Notes under the pieces: model-generated
Databases searched by the model: none
What the model saw: only the letters and a program-made list of their open reading frames with translations
What the model was told of the DNA's origin: nothing
Source of the DNA: Pseudomonas sp. MWU16-30317
GTDB taxonomy: Bacteria; Pseudomonadota; Gammaproteobacteria; Pseudomonadales; Pseudomonadaceae
Length of the DNA stretch: 64,000 nucleotides
Direction: 5' to 3'
NCBI RefSeq assembly: GCF_020515695.1
Contig: NZ_JAIWJA010000003.1
Span: 682,001 to 746,000, forward strand
Translations under genes and position numbers: made by a program
Shown: one piece after another, positions 39,450-48,180 of the stretch
How positions within the stretch are numbered: position 1 is the first letter of the stretch
Layout: every line of letters starts with the position of its first letter

Positions 39450-40397
39450 TCAAGGATTGGTCGTCAATTTGAGATTCCCACCCGCCGGCTTGCCATCGAA
39501 CGTGGTCACCCCTTCAAGCCAGCGTTGCTGATCCGCCGGATGGGCCTTGAGCCAGGCCTTGGCCGACTCCAGCGCGTCCTTGTGATCGAGCAGCGGTTGC
39601 ATCATCCGGCTCTCATCCTCGGCGCTGAAGGTCAGGTTGCTGACCAGCCGCTCCACGTTCGGGCAGCGGCTGGCGTAGTCCGGTGCGGTAACGGTCCATA
39701 CCGTAGCCTTGCCTTCGTCCGGGCCCAGGGCGCCGTCGCTGCCGGTGAGGTAGGTCATCTTGATGTTGACGTTCATGGGGTGCGGGGCCCAGCCGAAGAA
39801 TACGATGGCTTCATTGCGATTCACCGCGCGGCCCACCGCCGAGAGCATGCCGGCCTCGCTGGACTCCACCAGCTGGAAGCCGCCCAGGCCGAACTGGTTT
39901 TTGGCGATCATCGCCTTGATCTGGGTGTTGGCGCCCGAACCGGGCTCGATGCCGTAGATCTTGCCGCCCAGTTCGGTCTTGAACTTGGCGATGTCGGCGA
40001 AATTTTTCAGGCCCTTGTCGGCCAGATAGCTGGGTACTGCCAGGGTGGCGCGGGCGTCTTCCAGGCTGGGTTTGTCCAGTACGCGCACCTGCTTGGCCTC
40101 GACGAACGGCGTGATGGTCTGGGTCATCAGCGGGTTCCAGTAGCCGAGGAACAAGTCCAGACGCTGGTCGCGGATGCCGGCGAAAATGATCTGCTGTGAA
40201 GCGCTGGTCTGCTTGGTCTCGTAGCCCAGGCCATCGAGCAGTACCTGAGTCATGGCGCTGGTGGCGATGACGTCGGTCCAGTTGACCACGCCCAGGCGTA
40301 CGTTCTTGCAGCTGGGGGCTTCGGCGGCGTTGGCGCCGGGGGTGAATAGCACGCTGGCGGTCAGGCTCAGCAAACAGCAACTCATCGATTTGTTCAT
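39450..40397 (-). CDS. caiX: CaiX, carnitine-binding periplasmic protein
   Basis: A 315-residue solute-binding protein with a signal peptide ending ANA-AE near residue 24. Motifs parallel ChoX (LFLGYWNP, GIEPGSGAN, FFGWAPHPMN), so it feeds quaternary amines to an ABC permease, probably ChoWV since no permease accompanies it. ATG at 40397 follows GAGGAG. It is divergent from cdhR, as in P. aeruginosa, but separated from cdhC by the Rhs gene. Confidence 0.92.
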   Translation of the reverse strand: MNKSMSCCLLSLTASVLFTPGANAAEAPSCKNVRLGVVNWTDVIATSAMTQVLLDGLGYETKQTSASQQIIFAGIRDQRLDLFLGYWNPLMTQTITPFVEAKQVRVLDKPSLEDARATLAVPSYLADKGLKNFADIAKFKTELGGKIYGIEPGSGANTQIKAMIAKNQFGLGGFQLVESSEAGMLSAVGRAVNRNEAIVFFGWAPHPMNVNIKMTYLTGSDGALGPDEGKATVWTVTAPDYASRCPNVERLVSNLTFSAEDESRMMQPLLDHKDALESAKAWLKAHPADQQRWLEGVTTFDGKPAGGNLKLTTNP

Positions 40398-40625
40398 GAT
40401 GGCTCCTCGGGCTGGCGGCAGTTTCTCGTTGTTATGGGGCGTCGGTGTCTGGGCACCGTGGGCCTGTCTAAGGTACGCAGCTGCCCGAGGGAAAAATCGC
40501 ACTGCGGCGACGGGGACTTGCACGCTGGCGACCTGCCACGGTATTAACGTGCAGGTAGTGGTGTTGCTTAAATCGCGTTCGCGGGCAAGTCATGCTCGTG
40601 GTCCCAGCCCGTGAAGAAGATCCCC
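40398..40625. other. Divergent caiX/cdhR control region
   Basis: This 228-base region holds the CdhR-type repeat (40506-40535) and a lone degenerate REP half at about 40575-40600 (ttcgcgggcaagtcatgctc). The promoters of both genes must be here. Confidence 0.6.
40506..40535 (-). promoter_or_regulatory. Probable CdhR operator upstream of caiX
   Basis: On the caiX strand two GTCGCC hexamers start exactly 21 bases apart, with GTCGCCGCAG nearer the gene. They lie 109-138 bases before the caiX start and about 90-120 bases before cdhR on the other strand. Tandem sites two helical turns apart suit an AraC-type activator. Confidence 0.7.
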
Positions 40626-41561
40626 ATGCCCCAGTGTTTTCATTTCCTGTTGTTACCCGGCTTTTCGGCGATGGGGTTCATCTCGGCCATCGAGCCGTTG
40701 CGCGTGGCCAATCGCTTCAAGGGCGAGCTGTATCGCTGGCAGGTGTTGAGCCTGGATGGCGGGCCGGTGACTGCCAGCAACGGCATGTCGGTGAACGCCG
40801 ATGACGGCTTGATCGCGTTGAGCAAGGGCGCAACGCTTATGGTGGTGGCAGGCTTCGATCCATTACAGGCGTTTTGCGCGCCGTTGCAACATTGGCTGCG
40901 TCGCCATGATGGGGAAGGGGTGACGCTGGGTGGCATCGACACCGGCAGCTTCGTCCTGGCCGAGGCCGGGTTGCTGAGCGGTCATCGCGTGGCTTTGCAC
41001 TGGGAGGCGCTGGACGCCTTTCGCGAGTCCTATCCCGCGCTCGAGGCCAGCCAGGAACTCTTCGAAGTCGATGGCCGTCGTATCACCTGCGCTGGCGGCA
41101 CGGCGAGCATCGACCTGATGCTCGACCTGATCGCCCAGGCCCACGGCAGCGAACTCGCCATCCGGGTCTCCGAGCAGTTCGTGCTCAGCCGCATCCGCCC
41201 GCGCAAGGACCACCAGCGCATGCAGGTCGCCACGCGCTACGGCATCAACAACAAGAAGCTGGTGCAGGTGATCGGTGAGATGGAGCAGCACATGGAGCCG
41301 CCGCTCAGCACCCTGGAGCTGGCCGAACTGGCCAAGATCACCCGGCGGCAATTGGAGCGGCTGTTCAAGCTGTACCTCAACGACACGCCGAGCAACTTCT
41401 ACCTGCGCCTGCGGCTGGATAAGGGCCGCCAGCTGCTGCGCCAGACGGACATGAGTGTGCTGGAGGTGAGTATTGCCTGCGGGTTTGAATCGGCGTCGTA
41501 TTTCACCCGCAGCTACCGGGTGAAGTTCGGCAAGAGCCCGCGGGAGGATCGGCGGGTTTAG
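40626..41561 (+). CDS. cdhR: CdhR, AraC/GlxA-family regulator of carnitine catabolism
   Basis: A 311-residue activator related to GbdR: N-terminal DJ-1/PfpI-like domain (FLLLPGFSAMGFISAIEPLR, then GGIDTGSFVLAEAGLLSG) and C-terminal AraC DNA-binding domain (ITRRQLERLFKLYL, VLEVSIACGFESASYFTRSY). I prefer ATG at 40626, with GAAGA upstream, over GTG at 40611. It is divergent from caiX, whose product supplies the inducer. Confidence 0.9.
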   Translation: MPQCFHFLLLPGFSAMGFISAIEPLRVANRFKGELYRWQVLSLDGGPVTASNGMSVNADDGLIALSKGATLMVVAGFDPLQAFCAPLQHWLRRHDGEGVTLGGIDTGSFVLAEAGLLSGHRVALHWEALDAFRESYPALEASQELFEVDGRRITCAGGTASIDLMLDLIAQAHGSELAIRVSEQFVLSRIRPRKDHQRMQVATRYGINNKKLVQVIGEMEQHMEPPLSTLELAELAKITRRQLERLFKLYLNDTPSNFYLRLRLDKGRQLLRQTDMSVLEVSIACGFESASYFTRSYRVKFGKSPREDRRV

Positions 41562-41588
41562 GGGGAGGCCCGTGCAGACAGCGCAGAA

Positions 41589-42005
41589 TCAGCGCTTGAG
41601 CAATACGGCGCAGGCGGCCTTGAAGGCGTCGTGCTGATATTTGTTCAGAGACGAAGGTAGTTCGGCGCTAGACTTCTTGGCCTGAGCGCTGATGGTTTGC
41701 GGGGAGACGAGCACGGTTTCGCATCCTTCGAGCAACTGCAGGATGCCCTCGATCTTGAACGTCGTCGGGCCGCCGGCAAACTCGCCTTTTTTGCCGCGCT
41801 TCTTGATCGCCAACCGCTGGATGCCATTTTCAGCGACGAAGGCAGCAGCTTGTGCCGCAAATGCCCGTACATTCGCCGCTTGGTCATCATCGTCCAACGC
41901 CAGCTTCTTGAGCGTCAACGGCAAATGATTCACCGCGCCACCCTCTATAACGGCCAGGGCGAAGATCGCCTCGCTTGCCTTGATTTCCACACCACAGGTC
42001 TTCAT
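41589..42005 (-). CDS. DUF3010 family protein
   Basis: A 138-residue soluble protein with an RNase-H-like ribonuclease fold suggested by the start MKTCGVEIKASEAIFALAV. The family is widespread in gammaproteobacteria and its function is unknown. The start ATG overlaps the stop of the LprI-like gene by four bases, so the two are co-transcribed. Confidence 0.82.
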   Translation of the reverse strand: MKTCGVEIKASEAIFALAVIEGGAVNHLPLTLKKLALDDDDQAANVRAFAAQAAAFVAENGIQRLAIKKRGKKGEFAGGPTTFKIEGILQLLEGCETVLVSPQTISAQAKKSSAELPSSLNKYQHDAFKAACAVLLKR

Positions 42006-42436
42006 TCGTCAGGAGCGTCCGATTCGCCGCCTTGGGTCGCCAAGGTCTGCAGGTATTCCGACCGCTCGTCGCTGCGCTGGGCCAGGCAGTTATTCTTGGT
42101 GGTTTCGGCGTCGCTGTCGTCGCTGCTGGACTCGAGGATTTCTACCGCGCAATCGGCGTCGCGCAGTTTTATCCACAGGTCGTTGGCGGCTTTGACCTTG
42201 TCCTGGTAGGTCTTGAGCAGTTCTTTCTGATCGCTGAACTGCGCGGAGATACGCGCCATCAGCTGGTTGTAGGCTTCATCCAGGCCACTTTGCGCGGTGT
42301 CCTTGTTGTAGACCGAGCACTTCAGGCTCTGGGCGCTGGTTTCTACCTTGTCGCAGGGTGTCGGGCCGTCTTCGTCCTTGTCTGCGGCATGTGCGCCGAC
42401 GGCCAGCACGGCCAATACCCAAAGCATTGATCTCAT
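42002..42436 (-). CDS. LprI/DUF1311-like exported protein
   Basis: A 144-residue protein with a signal peptide (MRSMLWVLAVLAVGAHA) and a mature helical domain with four cysteines (including TPCDKVETSAQSLKCSVYN), typical of the lysozyme-inhibitor LprI N-terminal domain. The open frame continues far upstream, but ATG 42436 with GAGGGCG before it gives a proper signal peptide. Role in lysozyme resistance is only family-based. Confidence 0.82.
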   Translation of the reverse strand: MRSMLWVLAVLAVGAHAADKDEDGPTPCDKVETSAQSLKCSVYNKDTAQSGLDEAYNQLMARISAQFSDQKELLKTYQDKVKAANDLWIKLRDADCAVEILESSSDDSDAETTKNNCLAQRSDERSEYLQTLATQGGESDAPDE

Positions 42437-42674
42437 CGGTGACGCCCTCATCAGTCTACGAAACATTTTGTGGCTGGATTTTGGCTCAGGTTGGCCGTAA
42501 AGAACAGCCGGCGATTTTGGATTGACGGACGGCACAGGGTTGTCCGTGCCTCGGCAAGGAATTTTGAGCAGGTGGGGCGGCAGCTTTCGCACGCTTGGCG
42601 TTGGCAGAAGGGCGTTTTCGTCCGCGCGCTCTGCGATAGATTGGCTTTGCAATCCCTCACTTCTGGAGTAAGAA

Positions 42675-44174
42675 ATGGACTTCTCTGCAAAACTATTCAC
42701 TGTGGTTGCCGGCGCTGTGCTGGCGATGTCTACCGCAGTTTCCGTCGCCAATGCGGCGCCGACCCCTGTCGCGGCGTGCGGTATCGAGGCGGGCCTGGAG
42801 TACGCGACGGTCGCCGAACTGATCGCGGCCATGGAAAGTGGCGATCTGACTTCCGAACGCCTGGTCACGCATCTGCTGGCGCGAATCGAGCGCCTCAACG
42901 AGCAAGGGCCGCAGTTGCGCGCTGTGATAGAAACCAACGCCGAAGCCCTGGAGCTGGCGCGCGCACTGGATGCCGAGCGCGCCGAAGGCAATGTGCGCGG
43001 GGCGCTGCACGGTATTCCGGTGTTGCTCAAGGACAGTATCGAGACCGCCGACACCCTCAAGACCGCCGCCGGCTCGCTGGCGATGGTAGCGGCATCGGCC
43101 TCCCGTGATGCGCCGCTGGTCGCCAATCTGCGCGCGTCGGGCGCGCTGATCCTCGGCAAGGCCAATATGAGTGAATGGGCGAACTTTCGTGGTACCAATA
43201 TCCCCAATGGTTGGAGCGGGAGAGGTGGGCAAACGCTCAGCGTCTATGGTGCGGATTATGAAGCCTGCGGCTCCAGCAGCGGTTCGGCGGTGGCTGTCGC
43301 CGCTGGCTTCGCGCCGCTGGCGGTCGGCACCGAGACGCTCGGCTCGATCATCTGTCCGGCGCTCCATGCCGGCGTCGTGGGCCTCAAGCCGACCCAGGGA
43401 CTGATCGTCAACGAGGGCATCGTGCCGCTGTCGGTGCGTCAGGACACCGCCGGGCCTATGGCCCGGACCGTCGCCGACAGCGCACTGTTGCTGGCGATCC
43501 TGCAGGGCGATGAATCACTGGCTGAGCAGTACCAGCAAACGCTAGGTTCCGCCAGCCTGGACGGCAAGCGCATCGGATTTCCCGTGGAATACGCCGAGGG
43601 CCCGGCGCAGCGCAGCGACCAGCCACTGTTCTTGAAGGCGCTGGCGGCCATGCGCGAGGCCGGTGCGCAACTGGTGCCGATTTCCGCGCAGGTGGCCCCT
43701 GATTTCGACGTACTGTACCTGCTGCTGCAAGACTTCAAGACCGCCATCCCCGCCTACCTGCAAAGTCGTGAAGGCCTGGGCCTCAGTACCCTCGAAGAGC
43801 TGATCGAGTTCAATCGCACCCAGCCGGGCAACGCCGAGTACAACCAGGCGTGGATGCTGATGGCCAGCAACTGGGAAATGACGCCTGATCAGTACACCGC
43901 CATGCTCGAACGCGTAGTCGCTGTTAACCAGGCGGCGCTGGATGCCCCCCTTGAGGCGCACACGCTGGATGCGCTGGTATTTCCGACGGCGCAGCCGTCC
44001 TGGGCGATGGCCGCCAGCGCGGGCTATCCGAGCCTGAACGTGCCCACCGGGCACGGTGACGACGGCCTGCCGGGCGGTATGACCTTTATCGGCAAGGCCA
44101 AGGCCGAAACCGACCTGCTGGCGCTTGCCGCCGCCTATGAGGGGCTCGTCCCCGCCAACTGCCCGACCCTGTAA
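42675..44174 (+). CDS. Exported amidase-signature hydrolase
   Basis: A 499-residue amidase with the Ser-cisSer-Lys triad: Lys in VLLKDSIE near residue 119, and serines in CGSSSGSAVAVAAG and GTETLGSIICPA. The N-terminus is a signal peptide (cleavage about ANA-AP, residue 28), so it acts in the periplasm, unlike GatA. The substrate is unknown. ATG 42675 follows GGAGTAAG. A hairpin terminator follows. Confidence 0.9.
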   Translation: MDFSAKLFTVVAGAVLAMSTAVSVANAAPTPVAACGIEAGLEYATVAELIAAMESGDLTSERLVTHLLARIERLNEQGPQLRAVIETNAEALELARALDAERAEGNVRGALHGIPVLLKDSIETADTLKTAAGSLAMVAASASRDAPLVANLRASGALILGKANMSEWANFRGTNIPNGWSGRGGQTLSVYGADYEACGSSSGSAVAVAAGFAPLAVGTETLGSIICPALHAGVVGLKPTQGLIVNEGIVPLSVRQDTAGPMARTVADSALLLAILQGDESLAEQYQQTLGSASLDGKRIGFPVEYAEGPAQRSDQPLFLKALAAMREAGAQLVPISAQVAPDFDVLYLLLQDFKTAIPAYLQSREGLGLSTLEELIEFNRTQPGNAEYNQAWMLMASNWEMTPDQYTAMLERVVAVNQAALDAPLEAHTLDALVFPTAQPSWAMAASAGYPSLNVPTGHGDDGLPGGMTFIGKAKAETDLLALAAAYEGLVPANCPTL

Positions 44175-44179
44175 GCCGC

Positions 44180-44203
44180 AAAGGAGGTCTGCGGGCCTCC
44201 TTT
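44180..44203 (+). terminator. Terminator after the amidase gene
   Basis: AAAGGAGG / CCTCCTTT stem with an 8-base loop, six bases after the stop codon, followed by a short T-containing stretch. Confidence 0.7.
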
Positions 44204-44211
44204 GTCGCCCT

Positions 44212-44245
44212 TTGACGCTTTCGGCAATTCCCTTGTCGTTTTTGC
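44212..44245 (+). promoter_or_regulatory. Probable GbdR site upstream of the dgc operon
   Basis: TTGACGCTTT at 44212 and TTGTCGTTTT at 44233 are direct repeats 21 bases apart, 88-121 bases before the first gene of the operon. Form and spacing match the repeats near sdaA, caiX and gbcA. Confidence 0.5.
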
Positions 44246-44332
44246 ATCCGGGCCGTCTGGCGCCTAGGCATATGCTGGCCTCAATAGCGCCGGCAGACGA
44301 TTCGGCGTACTACGCCTATAGGGGACAGCCTG

Positions 44333-45310
44333 ATGAGCCCAGCCGAATTGCACGCCGACAGCATCGTTATCGATGGCCTGATCATCGCCAAGTGGAACCG
44401 TGAACTGTTCGAAGACATGCGCAAAGGCGGCCTGACCATGGCCAACTGCACCGTGTCGGTGTGGGAAGGTTTCCAGGCGACCATCAACAGCATCTGCTCC
44501 AGCCAGAAGCTGATGCGCGAGAACAGTGACCTGGTCATGCCGGTGCGCACCACCGCCGACATCCGCAAAGCCAAGGAAACCGGCAAGACCGGCATCATGT
44601 TCGGCTTCCAGAACGCCCACGCCTTTGAAGACCAGATCGGCTATGTCGAGATCTTCAAGCAGCTGGGCGTCGGTATCGTACAGATGTGCTACAACACCCA
44701 GAACCTGGTCGGCACCGGCTGCTACGAGCGCGACGGCGGCCTGTCGGGCTTCGGGCGCGAGATCGTCGCCGAGATGAACCGCGTCGGGGTGATGTGCGAC
44801 CTGTCCCACGTCGGCTCGAAAACATCCGAAGAAGTCATCCTCGAATCGAAAAAACCGGTGTGCTACTCCCACTGCCTGCCGTCGGGCCTCAAGGAGCACC
44901 CGCGCAACAAATCCGACGCCGAGCTCAAATTCATCGCCGACCACGGCGGTTTCGTCGGTGTGACCATGTTCGCGCCATTCCTGGCCAAGGGCATCGAGTC
45001 GACCATCGACGACTATGCCGAAGCCATCGAATACACCATGAACATTGTCGGTGAAGACGCCATCGGCATCGGTACCGACTTCACCCAGGGCCACGGCCAG
45101 GACTTCTTCGAATACCTGACCCACGACAAGGGCTACGCTCGCCGCCTGACCAGCTTCGGCAAGATCATCAACCCGCTGGGCATCCGCACCGTGGGCGAGT
45201 TCCCCAATTTGACCGAGACCCTGCTCAAGCGCGGCCACAGCGAGCGCACGGTGCGCAAGATCATGGGCGAGAACTGGGTGAACGTCCTCAAGGATGTGTG
45301 GGGAGAATAA
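44333..45310 (+). CDS. Membrane-dipeptidase-family (M19) protein of the dgc operon
   Basis: A 325-residue metal-dependent amidohydrolase-fold enzyme related to renal dipeptidase (ADSIVIDGLI near the start, VGVMCDLSHVGSKTSEE, GIGTDFTQGHG). It opens the operon leading to dgcA and dgcB, equivalent to PA5396. The dipeptidase activity is a family inference; the context suggests a substrate tied to dimethylglycine or betaine metabolism. There is no signal peptide, so it is cytoplasmic. Confidence 0.87.
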   Translation: MSPAELHADSIVIDGLIIAKWNRELFEDMRKGGLTMANCTVSVWEGFQATINSICSSQKLMRENSDLVMPVRTTADIRKAKETGKTGIMFGFQNAHAFEDQIGYVEIFKQLGVGIVQMCYNTQNLVGTGCYERDGGLSGFGREIVAEMNRVGVMCDLSHVGSKTSEEVILESKKPVCYSHCLPSGLKEHPRNKSDAELKFIADHGGFVGVTMFAPFLAKGIESTIDDYAEAIEYTMNIVGEDAIGIGTDFTQGHGQDFFEYLTHDKGYARRLTSFGKIINPLGIRTVGEFPNLTETLLKRGHSERTVRKIMGENWVNVLKDVWGE

Positions 45311-45394
45311 GTAGTCCCCACCCTTTCAATCTCTCTTTTCCAACCTCCGCCCCAGGGCGGAGGGCCGACATCCCCTTTCCGGAGTTCAAGCACC

Positions 45395-45925
45395 ATGGCC
45401 AAAATCGCCCCGCAACTGCCCATCGAAGTCGACAGCGAAACCGGCGTCTGGACCTCCGATGCCCTGCCGATGCTCTACGTGCCGCGGCACTTTTTCGTCA
45501 ACAACCACATGGGTATCGAAGAAGTCCTGGGCGCTGATGCCTACGCCGAGATCCTCTACAAGGCCGGCTACAAATCTGCCTGGCACTGGTGCGAAAAAGA
45601 AGCCGAATGCCATGGCATCGAAGGCGTCGCGGTGTTCGAGCACTACATGAAACGCCTGTCGCAGCGCGGCTGGGGCCTGTTCAAGATCCAGGACATCGAC
45701 CTCGACAAAGGCACCGCCAGCGTCAAGCTCGAGCACTCTTGCTTCGTGTACGTGTACGGCAAGGTCGGGCGCAAGGTCGACTACATGTTCACCGGCTGGT
45801 TCGCGGGTGCCATGGACCAGATCCTCGCCGCCAAGGGCAGCAGTGTGCGTACCGTCGCCGAGCAAGTGTATGGCGGCTCCGAAGAAGGCCACGAAGATGG
45901 CCTGTTCACCGTCAAACCGTTGTAA
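45395..45925 (+). CDS. DUF5943 (V4R-like) protein of the dgc operon
   Basis: A 176-residue cytoplasmic protein always found between the dipeptidase and dgcA. It resembles the 4-vinyl-reductase (V4R) small-molecule binding fold (FEHYMKRLSQRGWGLFKI, SVKLEHSCFVYVYGKVGRKV). Function unknown. ATG at 45395 follows GGAG, with only 15 bases to dgcA. Confidence 0.82.
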   Translation: MAKIAPQLPIEVDSETGVWTSDALPMLYVPRHFFVNNHMGIEEVLGADAYAEILYKAGYKSAWHWCEKEAECHGIEGVAVFEHYMKRLSQRGWGLFKIQDIDLDKGTASVKLEHSCFVYVYGKVGRKVDYMFTGWFAGAMDQILAAKGSSVRTVAEQVYGGSEEGHEDGLFTVKPL

Positions 45926-45940
45926 GCCGAGGACCGTGCC

Positions 45941-48001
45941 ATGGCTTTCGAAGCGATGTTCCAGCCGATCCAGATCGGCAAACTGACGATCCGCAACCGC
46001 GTGCTCAGTACTGCGCACGCCGAGGTCTATGCCACCGATGGCGGGATGACCACCGACAGATACGTCAAGTATTACGAAGAGAAAGCCAAGGGCGGTATCG
46101 GCCTGGCCATTTGCGGCGGCTCCTCCAGCGTGGCCATCGACAGCCCTCAGGGCTGGTGGAAATCCGTCAACCTGGCCACCGACAAGATCATCCCGCACTT
46201 CCAGAATCTCGCCGACGCCATGCACAAGCACGGCGCCAAGATCATGATCCAGATCACCCACATGGGCCGTCGCTCGCGCTGGGACGGCGACCACTGGCCG
46301 ACCCTGATGTCGCCGTCGGGCATCCGCGAGCCGGTGCACCGCGCCACCTGCAAGACCATCGAGCCTGAAGAGATCTGGCGCGTGATCGGCAACTACGCCA
46401 GCGCTGCGGCGCGGGCCAAGGCCGGGGGCCTGGACGGCGTCGAGCTGTCTGCCGTGCACCAGCACATGATCGACCAGTTCTGGAGCCCGCGGGTCAACAA
46501 GCGTACCGACGAATGGGGCGGCAGCTTCGAGAACCGCATGCGCTTCGGCATGGAAGTGCTCAAGGCCGTGCGCAAAGAGGTCGGCGACGATTTCTGCGTG
46601 GGCCTGCGCATCTGCGGCGATGAATTCCACCCCGACGGCCTCAGCCACGAGGACATGAAGGAGATCGCCAAGTACTACGCCGACACCGGCATGATCGACT
46701 TCCTCGGCGTGGTCGGCTCGGGGTGCGACACCCACAACACCCTGGCCAACGTCATCCCCAACATGAGCTACCCGCCGGAGCCGTTCCTGCACCTGGCAGC
46801 CGGCATCAAGGAAGTGGTCAAGGTCCCGGTGCTGCACGCGCAGAACATCAAGGACCCGAACCAGGCTACGCGGATTCTGGAAGGCGGCTACGTCGACATG
46901 GTCGGCATGACCCGCGCGCACATCGCCGACCCGCACCTGATCGCCAAGATCAAGATGGGCCAGATCGACCAGATCAAGCAGTGTGTGGGCGCCAACTACT
47001 GCATCGACCGCCAGTATCAGGGGCTGGACGTGCTGTGCATCCAGAACGCCGCCACCTCCCGTGAGTACATGGGCGTGCCGCACATCATCGAGAAAACCAC
47101 CGGCATCAAGCGCAAGGTGGTGATCGTCGGTGCAGGGCCGGCCGGGATGGAAGCCGCCCGCGTGTCGGCCGAACGCGGCCACGACGTGACGTTGTTCGAG
47201 AAGAAGGAATCTATCGGCGGGCAGATCACCACGGCCTCCAAGGCGCCGCAGCGTGACCAGATCGCCGGTATCACCCGCTGGTTCCAGCTGGAGCTGGCGC
47301 GCTTGAAGGTCGACCTGCGCCTGGGCACCGCTGCCGATATCGCCACCATCATGGACTTGCGTCCGGACGTGATCGTGCTGGCGGTGGGCGGGCACCCGTT
47401 CCTCGAGCAGAACGAACACTGGGGTGCGGCCGAGGGGCTGGTGGTCAGCAGCTGGGACGTGCTCGACGGCAAGGTCGCGCCAGGCAAGAACGTGCTGGTG
47501 TACGACACCATCTGCGAGTTCACCGGCATGTCGGTGGCGGACTTTCTGGCCGACAAGGGTAGCCAGGTGGAGATCGTCACCGATGATATCAAGCCCGGCG
47601 TGGCCATCGGCGGTACGTCGTTCCCGACCTACTACCGCAGCATGTACCCCAAGGAAGTGATCATGACCGGCGACCTGATGCTGGAAAAGGTCTACCGCGA
47701 GGGCGACAAGCTGGTGGCGGTGCTGGAGAACGAATACACCGGCGCCAAAGAGGAGCGGGTGGTCGACCAGGTGGTGGTCGAGAACGGCGTGCGGCCTGAC
47801 GAAGTCCTCTACTACGGGCTCAAGGAAGGCTCGCGCAACAAGGGCCAGATCGATATCGACGCCTTGTTCGCGATCCAGCCGCAGCCTTCGCTGAGTACCA
47901 CGGGTGACGGCTATTTGCTGTTCCGTATCGGCGACTGCGTGGCTCAGCGCAACACCCACGCGGCGATCTACGACGCGCTGCGGTTGTGCAAGGATTTCTA
48001 A
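45941..48001 (+). CDS. dgcA: DgcA, dimethylglycine demethylating oxidoreductase
   Basis: Oxidative demethylation of dimethylglycine to sarcosine. The 686-residue protein has an Old-Yellow-Enzyme FMN barrel (residues 1 to about 370, starting FQPIQIGKLTIRNRVLSTAH), a cysteine cluster and a C-terminal FAD/NAD domain (VVIVGAGPAGMEAARV). This is the trimethylamine-dehydrogenase layout. The expected four-cysteine motif reads CVGANYC and, 12 residues on, LCIQNA, so the middle cysteine is alanine. GAGGA precedes the ATG. Confidence 0.93.
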   Translation: MAFEAMFQPIQIGKLTIRNRVLSTAHAEVYATDGGMTTDRYVKYYEEKAKGGIGLAICGGSSSVAIDSPQGWWKSVNLATDKIIPHFQNLADAMHKHGAKIMIQITHMGRRSRWDGDHWPTLMSPSGIREPVHRATCKTIEPEEIWRVIGNYASAAARAKAGGLDGVELSAVHQHMIDQFWSPRVNKRTDEWGGSFENRMRFGMEVLKAVRKEVGDDFCVGLRICGDEFHPDGLSHEDMKEIAKYYADTGMIDFLGVVGSGCDTHNTLANVIPNMSYPPEPFLHLAAGIKEVVKVPVLHAQNIKDPNQATRILEGGYVDMVGMTRAHIADPHLIAKIKMGQIDQIKQCVGANYCIDRQYQGLDVLCIQNAATSREYMGVPHIIEKTTGIKRKVVIVGAGPAGMEAARVSAERGHDVTLFEKKESIGGQITTASKAPQRDQIAGITRWFQLELARLKVDLRLGTAADIATIMDLRPDVIVLAVGGHPFLEQNEHWGAAEGLVVSSWDVLDGKVAPGKNVLVYDTICEFTGMSVADFLADKGSQVEIVTDDIKPGVAIGGTSFPTYYRSMYPKEVIMTGDLMLEKVYREGDKLVAVLENEYTGAKEERVVDQVVVENGVRPDEVLYYGLKEGSRNKGQIDIDALFAIQPQPSLSTTGDGYLLFRIGDCVAQRNTHAAIYDALRLCKDF

Positions 48002-48026
48002 GGCTGCTCTAACGGCTTGCCCATGA

Positions 48027-48120
48027 CCTGTGGGAGCAAGGCTTGCCCGCGAAGGGCGCGACGCGCAGCAACGGATGCACCGCGGCGTCTACTTCGCGAG
48101 CAAGCTCTGCTCCCACAGGT
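48027..48120. repeat. REP doublet between dgcA and dgcB, opposite arrangement
   Basis: Halves gtgggagcaaggcttgcccg and cttcgcgagcaagctctgct appear in the reverse order compared with most copies. It lies inside the operon, so it may affect the dgcA:dgcB ratio. Confidence 0.85.
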
Positions 48121-48180
48121 AATGCGCAAGGCATCCGCAATTTTCGCCTGCAAGACCCGTGGTCTTTGGGAGCCCGCATC

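Noticed and set aside
45386..47959. 857-codon minus-strand frame opposite the dgc genes
   Set aside because: It lies wholly antisense to two confidently assigned genes and its translation is rich in H, V, G and D without any domain.
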